Source: Apostichopus parvimensis (taxonomy: Eukaryota; Echinodermata; Holothuroidea; Aspidochirotida; Stichopodidae). Taken from it: DNA of 29,083 bases. The stretch lies in NCBI GenBank assembly GCA_000934455.1, contig KN883325.1, forward strand, positions 107,536-136,618, in the 5' to 3' direction. This document shows positions 12,001 to 24,000 of the stretch, in pieces. The notes below the pieces were generated by a model that saw only the letters and a list, made by a program, of their open reading frames with translations, was not told the origin of the DNA and did not search any database. The position numbers were made by a program, and so were the translations under genes. Position 1 is the first letter of the stretch; each line of letters opens with the position of its first letter.

Positions 12001-15000
12001 TTGGAAGTCTTAGGTTTAATATTCCTAAAGTTTGCACGTTGGTTGCATCACAATTTATCGACACTTGGAATCAATTTTAGTACTTGGTGGTGATGGACAG
12101 AATTCAGTTCTTGGTTTGTTTTCGAGGTACTATTTATCTACCGACAGAATTTATAGTCAATCTGCTTTATTGATCTCCTGAAAAGACAAAAAAGGGAAAA
12201 AAAGAAAACTTGTGTCTCTGTGATTATTTCTTGAGTGAAAGGCCGTAACTTACCTTACTGATTTTGGTATGTAAGACTCGACTCAAGGCCACCAGATCCT
12301 CAAACTGCTGTGAGAGCCGTTCCCAGAATTTTGAATCGGACGAGGCCTTGCTCCAATTGGGGGCTAGCTCGAGGGTACTAGGGGACCCTAGCTCTAGCAA
12401 TTCTTCGTCATCCTTCGATGAGACGCTTTCTCTCCTTGGTTTTGGCAGCTGGTCCTGAACACCGCCGAGAACTAACGTGGATAGAAGGCCGCAGCCGACG
12501 TTTTCTGTCTCGTATAGGAGGTTGTTGATGTCCTCCACGAGATTCTGCGAGCTTTTCTTGGCGACGTTCCCCGAGCTTTGGATTCCTTTCAACATGAGTG
12601 ACAATACTGCATGGAGTTGGTGTGTGGTAAGGGCGACATTTTGACAGAGGTCTCGTTCGTTGTGAAGACAAATTTGTAGTAATAATTTCTGAAAACAGAA
12701 GCATATTTGATAGCTGAGTATGAGTTGAAGTTTAAAACATACTTAAATTTAACAGCTCTGTTCTCTCCACCTATGGTTTAAGTATTCTGTTAGTTTGTGG
12801 TATCAAAGTCAGAAAAGATGTTACAAATTCTGGAGAAAAACATGTTTGACTCTCAAAGCAAAACTCCGAAACACTGTACCTAGACCTACCACACATTCAC
12901 AGCAGTTATACCTAGACTAGGCCTACTTTGTAGAGAAGACCTACCACACATTCACTAGGCCTACTGTGAACAGAAGACCTACCGCACATTCACAGCAGTT
13001 TTACCTAGACTAGGCCTACTGTGTACATAAGACCTACCACACATTCACAGCAGTTTTACCTAGAATAGTCTTACTGTTTACAGAAGACCTACCACACATT
13101 CACAGCAGTTTTACCTAGACTAGCCCTACTGTGTACGGAGGACCTACCACACATTCATAGCAGTTTTACCTAGACTAGGCCTACTGTGTACATAAGACCT
13201 ACCACACATTCATAGCAGTTTTACCTAGACTAAAGCCTACTGTGTACAGAAGACCTACCACACATTCACAGCAGTGTTACCTAGACTAAAGCCTACTTTG
13301 TACAGAAGAATCAGGGATGAAGTTGTTATTGCTATAAACTGCAGAGCTATTTTGTCCATTTTGGTTCATAAGCATAATAAAGATTGTACAACTATCTGGA
13401 GCAAATCTGGTGAGAAAGGAATTTGATTATAAATGAAAGGCAACCTTTGACTGTATTGTTACACAATACTGGGCAGTACAGATTGAGTCGTTCAGCTAAC
13501 ATGGCTTCATCAATGGATTAAATAATTGTCGGAATAAGTTTCTGCATGGGATGAGGCATGGGGGAAAGTAGTTATGGGGGAGGAGGAGTGGGGGGGGGGT
13601 GTTAGAGAGGTCCTTTTAGTTAACAAACTTTTCCAACAGGACAGATAATCTTCTACTGTAATAGTTCTATACTTTATTGTGCAAAGAAGTCTGTACAACA
13701 TGATCCAGGATATTAAACGGAAGGAATCCTTCTCCTTACCACTAACGGATTAGACGAGATGTTCAACGACTGTAAGGACCTGACTACACTCTCCACAGAA
13801 ACTTGGCCTTGGAGACACGACTTGAAGAAAAATGAACCTAATTAGGAAAGAAAAGAAAGAGAAGAAATGCAGGTTTGATTAAATGTAATAAAATACAACA
13901 TAAGATGCTGTCACTATTTGAATAAATGGGAAGACGATTTTACTTTTCACTCATTCTAATCATAATAATTATTCCATTCATTCATTCAATTCATTATTCT
14001 TCATTCCATCCTGTTCTATTCTATTAACCCAGACTGTACAACTGGAGTCAATATGAAGAAGGAACACTTTCTGTTTCCCAGCGATGATTAGAAATATTTG
14101 TCTTTTCTCACCTAATGCCGTAATTTTCTCCTCTGCAACATCCTCTCTCAGTGATATATGAGTTTGGATATCAGCAACATCTTCAGAATCGTTCGTTTCT
14201 CCTTCCTCCTCCTCCTCCATATCCTCCATCCTCTCCAAACCAGGAGAGGGGTTGACAGCATCTTCATCTTTTGCATTACCAGCATCTGTTAACAGATATG
14301 TATGTGTTGTTACTGGGAAGCTTAAAGCACTTGTTGCAATGAGGTTTGGGCAAATTTTTCCCTGTTGCATGTGCAATGCAAAAAGTGCAAAAACGATATT
14401 CAGTCACAGAAAAGAAATGTCTTACAACAGTATGGGCAGTACAAAATGTATTTATTTGGCGAGTCTGTCATTATACAAACGCATGACCAACCACTTGCAT
14501 ATTTACTTGCATATAAAGAAACATTGCAAATGGGCGTATTTTAAGATGGGCATTGGTAGTACCATACAGATTCCAGGTACAAGTTATTTAAAGGTTGTGA
14601 CAACATTGGTGCTGGCAACATTGGAGTAGAAGTAATGAGAGCCTTCAAAGTGTAGGGATGTGCTAACACTGGGCGGCACCGGGCGGCTGCGCCCAGCAGT
14701 TCTGAATGCCGCCCAGCACAAACAGTATTTTGAACATTTCCGCCCGGCACTTTTTTGATGATAATTTAACAAATTTTACCATAACCAAAATCTGGGAGAA
14801 TACATGGCACGGAATAGGAAAAATAGCACCACCTAAGCATACTTCATGTGCAAAATTGTCCAGTGGGGAGGGGGTACCCCACCCATGAGATCCCTCTCCA
14901 AGGGTGTGGATCACACTACCACACAATCTGCCCGGCACTCAAATATTCCTGAGCACATCCCTGAAAGTGAATGATTTAATGGTAACTATTTGATAATTTA

Positions 15001-18000
15001 TATGTTTTGGAGAAAGCAAAGTTCATAAAATCCAAACAGAACTACTGTATAAATTCGATCATTTAAATAGGTTAGAAGGCAAAAGCCTAAAATATTAGTT
15101 CTAACTAGTTAATCTGACTGGAAATATATAAATATTTTCTTCCAAACGAGGGAGGTGATTGTCATGTGTAAATTTTAACAGAGGTCTGTGAAATATGTAA
15201 TGCAACCATAGTATTATGCAATATACAGCCAGCTTTACTTACACCTGTAGGTACATAATCCATCTTGATTAGAATATAATTAACAATACTTGAGCGCACC
15301 CGGTACATTGCAGGCCTTACCAAAGGCATACGTATTTGGTAAAGTCAGACACATCTGTTTCCCCGAAACATAACATGATTCTGAAGTAAAATCCTGTTTG
15401 AACATGTTCACAGCAGGCATTTCCTTTCATATCGTAAAGTAATTAGTCATCATTTGTTTACCTTTGTAGTATTCTGTGCCAATTCTTGCTCTCAACCAAT
15501 TCTTCTTTGTGTTTACCTTTTTTTCTACACTCCTTACCAAGTTTTCCACCTTTTAGTTTTCTTTATTTTCTTTTTTCATTTTTTCAGGTTTAACTTTTCA
15601 TGTGAATTTTACTTAATAACCAGTAACAGTACTATTATTCATTTTTCACCAACCGGATTAAACATTTAAGAATTCTGAGATTATATAATGATACTTGTCT
15701 GAAAAAGGTTGAAGTAGAGAGCAAAGGTTTCCAACTTGGGTGATCCCTCCAAGTGTTAGTTATGAGCTGACATTCATTTTCCTTGTTACTATTTATACTA
15801 GAATACTATACTAGAATGAAAGTGGTTTACACCTACCCTGTTCGCCTTCGGTCTTTACACCTTCCTGTGCAACTTGAGTTTCCTTGTCAGCTTCTTTGGT
15901 GGGCTGCTCTGAACCTCGTCTAGCTGTCCTCGTAACCGAAACTTTAAAACAGCTAAGGAAGTGAGCGACATCAAGAGAAACATCCTGCTCGAAATGAACT
16001 TTGGTTGCTTTGAATGTCGTCGTGAAACCCTCCACGGACCTGAGAAAGTCTGACAGCCTCTCCTCAGTTAAGTTGAGAAGGTTGGCAAGTTCCTGAGGAG
16101 ATTCGTGAGTATTTTATGAGTATCAAAGAGACATCCAAGGATGAAATTCAAAAACACTTTGAAAATCAGTTACAGGATTTCATGTTCGTATACTACTATT
16201 GTACACAGTTACCTTAAGTGAAAATGTTTGACTTCTCACCATATCCACTCAAGTTTCCTTAGAATGATTTATCCAGCAGTTTGCTACTTGCCTGTTAAAA
16301 CCTTTTAATGTCCTGGGGGCAAGACTTGCAAAGTAAGAGTACAACAGCATGAGTACAAGTATAGTCAGACTTTCACTTGGTATGAGTACAAGTTCAAGGC
16401 TCTAAGCAACAGTATGAGTACTCAATCTATCATTAGTTCCTATAATAGACTTTGGCATTGCCCACAGTATGGGTACCAGTTCAGCTACATCAGAGCCAGG
16501 ACTTGTGCAGGCAAAGGGGTACGAGTACATACTTCTTGTCTGCTTGGTGCAATTGAAACAATGACTCTTACGACTGATCGATTTATTGATCTATCAGATT
16601 TCATCGAACTTCACACCATAGACGAATGGACCATATGAATAGAACATAACAGTCAAAATCTTTTGCGAAGCTATTTTCTCTCGGCCACGAAACCTCACTC
16701 CTCATCTACCGTTGTATCTCTTTCACTGAAAAAAATGTAATCTCTCTCAAGTGAGAATACCAGCATGAAAAATCATCCATAGAGCCACAATTCCACCTTG
16801 AGTTTTATGTTAATCAGTCAACCAATCAATCAACCAATATATCAATCAATTACTTAATTACCTACCTTTTGGCTAATATCTTTGGTTTCTACCACAGGCT
16901 TTTCTTCATCAGGTCTGTGGAGTCTCTGGACATCTGTGAAAACTGCTAAGAGCTGTCCCTGGGCATGACAGTACTTCAGGAGACACTTACTCTCGTAATC
17001 TAGATATTGTCCGTGAGAGTGGATCGAGGATTCCAGAGACTCTATTATCCTGACCAGCTCTGATGGTGCAGTGCCTCGAGCTGATAATGCTTTATCCAGA
17101 GCCTTTAGAAAATGCAGGCACGAGAAAAAAAACTTTTATTTACAGACAGCACAGATAATGATGTACTTCTGTGTACATCAAATAATTAAATAATAAACAA
17201 TACCAAATAATGAACAGCATTCTGACTGACAGGTAGGATGGTAACTAGAGGGAGTAAAGACGAGCCTTAAAGATCCATTCTGCATTTTGATCATTAGTTT
17301 GAAGCAGGGATCACAACTAAGATTGTAAATTTAATCAGAGTTAGCCACCCTCCATCTCTTTTGCTTACGGATGAAAAAGTTCATCAAGGAATCGTTAAGG
17401 AATTCCATTTAGTTTTACCTATACTGATCCCAGACACTCTTGCTCTATAATAATTTAATATAATTTATTTTATAAAGCGTAAAATCCACAAAAGTGATCT
17501 AAAACGCTATGTAACATTAAATAAAAAAATATATGACACAAAATATGTAGTAAAACTGCAGAATAAAATACAATATAAATGAGTATGAAAAATAAAAAGC
17601 ATGCACATTTGAGTTTGTTGGAGTACTGCACATGAATAGAGTTGAATACACAGTTTAAATATTGCAGTAATGCTGTCAAAACAGGTAGGTTTTCAGCTTT
17701 GACTTGAATCGAAACCAGATTTAAATCGCACAAGAGTCCAAGTGAACATCCGATTCAATTTATGTAAATTTCCTTCATTACCAAAGATGAAACATGAACA
17801 TTTACACCAATGCTCTGCATTAATGCATGAAAATATTCTGCAAATTCGATACAAAAATTTGTTCTCATTTCTTGATTATCTTTTTTGAGTTAACCAAATC
17901 ACTACTCAAAACATAATTAAGTCACATTCTCTCTCTCTCTCTCTCCCTCCCTCCACCTCCCTCCCAAAACCCATCTTCTATCCCATCCTCCAATTTTCAA

Positions 18001-21000
18001 GCGAGCCACTCACTTATACAAGTGTGAATAAACTTTCCAAACAGCTGACGGCCGCTTACCTGCTGTTTATAAATCGGCATCTTAAACTCTTGTAGGATTG
18101 GCATAACAGATCCAGAAAATGGCTCTGTAAGAGATGATTAAACACAAAGGAAAAGAAAACACAATCAGGAATTAAACTGAAACTGCAGGACATGAAATCT
18201 GAAACGACTCAAACCACGGACTTAAAGAACCACTAAAACTGACATAAATTTGACAAAAGCCAAATTAAATCTCTCCCCTCTCTTCTGAGCATACACAATA
18301 CGGTGGATTACGGACATGTTGGACATCTCTTGAATCTCTAACAGATGTTTTTCTTTCCCCAAAAAGTGTTGTCACATGACCAGACTTGTAGTATTGAGTG
18401 CAACAGCAAGAGTAAAAGTTCAAGTATACAATCCCCTTGGTTTGAGTACAAACTTATGAATGAAAGGCTCTATGCATTAGTATGGTTATTTATTCTTGCA
18501 GTAGCATCTAAACTAGATTTCCAAAAATCTCCACAGGGGGGGAGTAGTACAGGTACAGGCAAAGCATGCCAGAATACGAGTCCCAGTACTAAATCAATTT
18601 CGGCCTGCAGCAGGCCATACATTGCAAAAAATTAACACGCAAGCAAAGATGATATGTAACCAGCAAGTCCACCTGCAGGCATCTCTTAACCACAAAATTC
18701 TCCTGATTAAGCCTCCAGTTTTGGCGTAACGTTCTCAACACTTATGGATTTCGAGTTTCGACAAATTGTTCTCACCGTTTAAGGATTTCCGATGGTGGAT
18801 GAGATTTGATAGCTTCTTCATGAGATGGAGGTCGTGAGCTCTGCGACTGTTTTTATCGCTGAGAGCTAGGTGGAACGGCACTTGGATGGAACGGACGAGA
18901 CCCGACGTCTCCAACAGACAACACTGTAGAACTTGTGGCCGGAACCGGGAATCGTGTATAGATAAGTTGTTTAATCCCATGACGCCGTAGCCCGGTGAAA
19001 GAAGCCTGGAGGTTTGTAAACAACATATGAAAAAATAAATAAATAAAAGCTGATATATCCAAAGGTTATTATAGAGAATATAAGAATGGAACTAAAATGG
19101 TAAACGAACTTGAAAAGCAAAGACATTGTTGATGACTGCATAGCTGGTAACCGATGAATAAAAGATAGTAGAAAATAATAAGAGTCTCATAAAAGAGATA
19201 TTGGGGGGGCTAAAGGATTTTACCCAAAATAATTTAAAAATAAAAACATTGGGGTGATTTTAGGAGTCTCAAAGAAAGAAATGAAATGCAGGAAGTTTCA
19301 GAACAAAATTTATGGATCTGAAGCAAATTCTTCGTCAGCAGGCGGAAACAAAGGTGCAGTAGGTTTTAACATACTCCAAATTTTGGCACAATTACCCAAA
19401 TATTATTGTCTGAAAAGTACTTGACGGTGGGGATGGTGGCATTGGTGGGGGTGGGGGGGTGGGAAGAGGGTGATGTAGTGTAGGGGGGTATTAGTTCCCT
19501 AATCCTCTGCTCATGTTAAATCAAGAAACAATTCTACGGCTTTTGGAATGATGAATCAGTGTTGGCCGATGGAGATTCTTTTTTTTTATGAGGGAGGACA
19601 AAGTTAGAAAGGAATCGGCAAAACTCACCTACAAGACTTTGGTACGTTAAAGGCTGCCACCCTGGGGCCTTGTTGGGTGTTCCATACTTCTAAGATACCT
19701 CTTCTAGGGGCATAAATAACCAAAAATAGGGCCACTCTTCTCTGTTGCTGTTTAGTTACATCTGATCGTGATCCTTTCTCTCTATGGAGCTCTTCCATGA
19801 CTTGAATCCATCCACATTGGGCATCCCTGTAACCTGAATAAATTGAAAAATGAAAGAAAAAATGTCTCAATTTGAACATCACTAACAAAAATAACAACCA
19901 CCTTACAGAAGGTAGAATCTCAAAATAAGAAAAAAAATTGCTAGAGGAAACTGGAGAATCAGCTCATGTACTATTTTTCATGTTGGATGTGACTGAAAAT
20001 ACCTTACATGAAATTTCTATAGATACTCTAGATCAGAATTTCTCAAAAGTCACCCCACAGGCCAAATCCAGCCTGCAAAGCACCTTATAATCTGGCCCAC
20101 CCCCCTCCCCCAGGAAAAGAGGTGGCCCACAAACTTAAGGACTCATGATTGAGCATACTACTGGCCTACCAAACACATTGCTCAATCCAGGTATAATTAG
20201 GTGATTGATTTGTTCGGCCCTTTGCTCCAACCAATGCTTGTTTTCTTTCTCCAGAATTCCGACAAATCTAATTGAGTAGCCCTGCTCTAGGGTCATGCCT
20301 ACAAGTCAATCACACATGTTTACAACCTTGCAAGTTTGGCAACAACCACTTCACATGGAAGCTGATCGAGTATATACCTTCAAACAAAGCTAGGGCTGTA
20401 AGGCAAAGACGATGCTGATAACCCAAGCATGCAACTGTTGTAAAGGTAACAGCTGCCCATGGAGCTCATGAAGCAAACCAAGAGTACCGTCAATATACAG
20501 CACCCTGTACTCTGGTGACAGCGATACGCTATTAGGTGTCACCTGATAGTTGTATTAAGATGATATATAGCTTCAAACTCAGTGATGCCCGGAGTAAAAC
20601 ATTGCCTGGACAAGACTTCATTTAGTCCCACCTAACGGTTGACAGCATACCCTAATCCCTTACCTTTCCACATCCTGACGGCGACGGATTTGTTGACATC
20701 CAAGAGAACTATCCGACCAAAACTATCTGTGGTGACGGCTAGGTTCAAGCCGGGAGCGAGACTTATGCTGTCACCATGACGACGCAAATCAGGTAACCCA
20801 AACCTGTGAAATGGTTCAACATGGGTTCATGGTGTAAGGGTTGGCATGATTAGTGAACAGTATATAATATTCCTTTATATTATAGATATTAGCAAAGTTT
20901 GGTATACAGTTGGAGAGGACAGCAAACTCTGATTTGGCAGTGCTCTAAACCAGTTATCTAAAAGGGGACACAGAGTCCCAACCATCATTATTGAAGTTGT

Positions 21001-24000
21001 TCATGACTGTTATTTCAATCACATAGACCAATTATTGTGGTTGGGTTTTTGTCTGATGTCACGTTTAAGATTTAATCAAGTCATAATAGTCTTTTTCTTA
21101 CAATACGATCTTACTGAAACTAATGAAGAAAACCTGTCCAACTTGCATCGTTTGAACGCAAAGTACATGAGACAAATATTAACATTACATGCAAAGGATA
21201 ACTTACTTTTATTTAATGCCAGAAATAAGAATTGCACATTTCATGCCAAAGAGCAGAAGATGCAATATTCTGTTCTGAACAATACAGTGTACAGATATAT
21301 ATATATCTGCACATGTGTCTATACATATATATGTATATATATAGATATATGTACATCTGTAGTTAACAAATCTTTGTTATAGGGATGGATGGGGAAGGGG
21401 GGGGGGGTTGAGGCCAAGGAAGGGGTAACACTTTTTCTCTCCTATAGCGTCCATGATGGGGACTTGAGTGTCCCTCCTGATCCTTTTTTTCTACTAAACT
21501 AAACTAAAATATAGTAGTAACATGTCTATATTACCTTATAGGTAGTGATGTTGCTGGTTCCACCTTTGGCCTAGTCTTTTGGTTGCCCTGATCCTCTTGA
21601 GGTTTTTGCTTTCCTCCGAGCCCAAGCCAACCGCTGAGAGGTATAAATTAAAAAGGAAACTCTGTTAGATAAATTGAATCGAAAACTTGAAATTTCTTGT
21701 AATAGGCGACTTTCATTTACAGGTGATAGTATTAAACAAGTCAAGTCACAAATGAAGTTAGTTACTTGGTGGGTGTATTTGCATCTCACACATGGCAGTT
21801 ACAACACAATCAGCATGAAGTCATGAGACATACTCAAATACTGCACATTTTGTCAGGATTCAGATGGTGACAATAACCAGGGATGTCGTGGTGTGAAAAA
21901 AGAAAGAGATTGCCTTTGAAGTAAGGTTCAGGCCAACACAAAATAACCCTTTTCATTTCTGTGCCAAGACCCTCAACGGTACACTAAGCAGCTTATACTT
22001 AAAAGACAGTGCCGTACGTCCTCTACAAATTTCTCAAAGGATACTCTTACTTGTCCATAAATTCGTTGGATTAAAATTTAAACTTTACGACAAATTTGTT
22101 TCCTGGTAAGGTCAAATACCTTATAGGACTTGAAATGTAGTCACAACAGATCCTTTTTAATGAATCAGAAACTGCTAATAAACTTTCAAAATGCGAACCT
22201 TGCAGCGGAGAAGAGAGCAGACTTGAGTTTACTGGCAACTGCCATTGCGACTTCCGACAGCAATGGCTGACTTGTTCCCTGATAAAAGAAAACGCAAAGA
22301 CGGGTTATTATCAATGAAATCATCCCGCGTTGATCAACTTCTGTGGATCAAAGAAAGTAAACTTTTCATGTAAATCTGTTCAAGGCTAAGAATATCTTTT
22401 GGTAACTTATGTGTGGGACATTAAAATTGCTTCCAGTACTAAATAAAAGTCTCGGTCCTAATCTTAGATTGGCTTTACGACACTTGTATTTGAAGTCTAA
22501 GAACAAGATTTGAAGACTGATATTATCCATCTAACGCTACCTTGGCAGTTTACATAAACCTGCTCATACATTACACATATATATATATATATATTATAAC
22601 TACCGTGTGAACTCTTCAAAACATTCACAAATAACTAACTTCCTTTCTTTGTTTTTACTTTCTAAGAGCCATACAGAAATAAGCGTTAAAATCAACATGG
22701 AGAAAGACACCAGTCTACACAAAATATCTTTATGCTTTCCTTATTGGTGAACTCCACACCGATATACCAAAGCTCTTATTATAGTAACCAAGTCTGGGTG
22801 CATTGCAAAATCATAATCCACATCCCACCATGATCTGTCAAGTAACTACAATGCTCTCTCCAAACTAAAGGGAGTGTTGTAAAGCAGATGTCATACCTGA
22901 TGCAAGACTGAAGGTTTACAGATTTGCCTTGCTATTTATTTATACTGAATTTCTTTCATATAAATGACCATTATTTTACTTGCTAATATCTTTTAATGTG
23001 AGGTTGAATACTTATACCAAAGTCTTTCAATATATAATCTGTATTTTTTAGATAAAACGAAATATGAGCGCTTCTCACATCCAGAGCGTAGAAGAAACCA
23101 ACAAATGGTCCGGCACCAGCTGTGATGTATCTGTTAGAGACGGGCGGGGATGACTTGATAGATGCCTGGAAACCACCCAGAATGGATGCTGTGTGAAGCT
23201 GGTCAAAGGCACATGGAGTCACAAGACCTGTCATATTCAAATAAAAAATTAAAATTAAAAATGATAAAAGTTTATCCAGCTAGTATTGAATCATACATAT
23301 AAAATTTCCTTTACTGTCGTTGCTTTTCTTCAATAATTGTACTTGTTTCTAAGAGCCATAATTGAAAGTTTGCATGATGACTGCTGATTAACACCCCCCC
23401 CCCCTTGCCTGCAATCCCCCTTCCATCCCTCCTCCTCTAGAGATGAAATGGTTAAACAGGACCTTGGTAGAGCAAAGGATCAAAGGATCAAATGAAATTA
23501 AAAGTCAACAAATATAATTCTCTCTCTCAAAGCATCCCTGTTATTACCATTGATTTGTGTGAAAGTCATCCCTATCAGCAAATCCGTAGATGAGAATTTT
23601 TTTTCTGGCAATGAAGTCTTTTATTGTATTTTTCAGAACATTAATATTCTTACATATATATACATCTTGTACATAGTTTTGAGAAAGTACTTACCAGTAC
23701 TGATGTGATCAACAATGGCATCCTGGTGTTGCAAACCCCACTTCTTGTAGACCAGAGGCGGAGGTCTAATGGCGTCCACCCCATCGGCAGCGGCTGACAA
23801 TGTCAAAATATTCCACGTAAATACTCAAGTACTGTGACGTTAATGGCATGTGAGTTTCCCCAGTTTACACTAGCTAAAGTCTCAGATATTTAATCTAGAT
23901 CAGGGGACATATTTTAGTCTGAGTTAGGTCTTTCAGTTAGGTGTTTCAATTTCATTGCAGTCGAAAAAACAGTTAATGGTCGTTATAGCTTAGTACCAGA

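Noticed and set aside
14252..14938. Open frames across the GC-rich element
   Set aside because: They lie within or across a 309-bp inverted-repeat element with no similarity to a transposase.
21035..21382. 115-codon plus-strand open frame
   Set aside because: Its end is TA/CA microsatellite, the start is non-ATG or uncertain, and no known motif is present.
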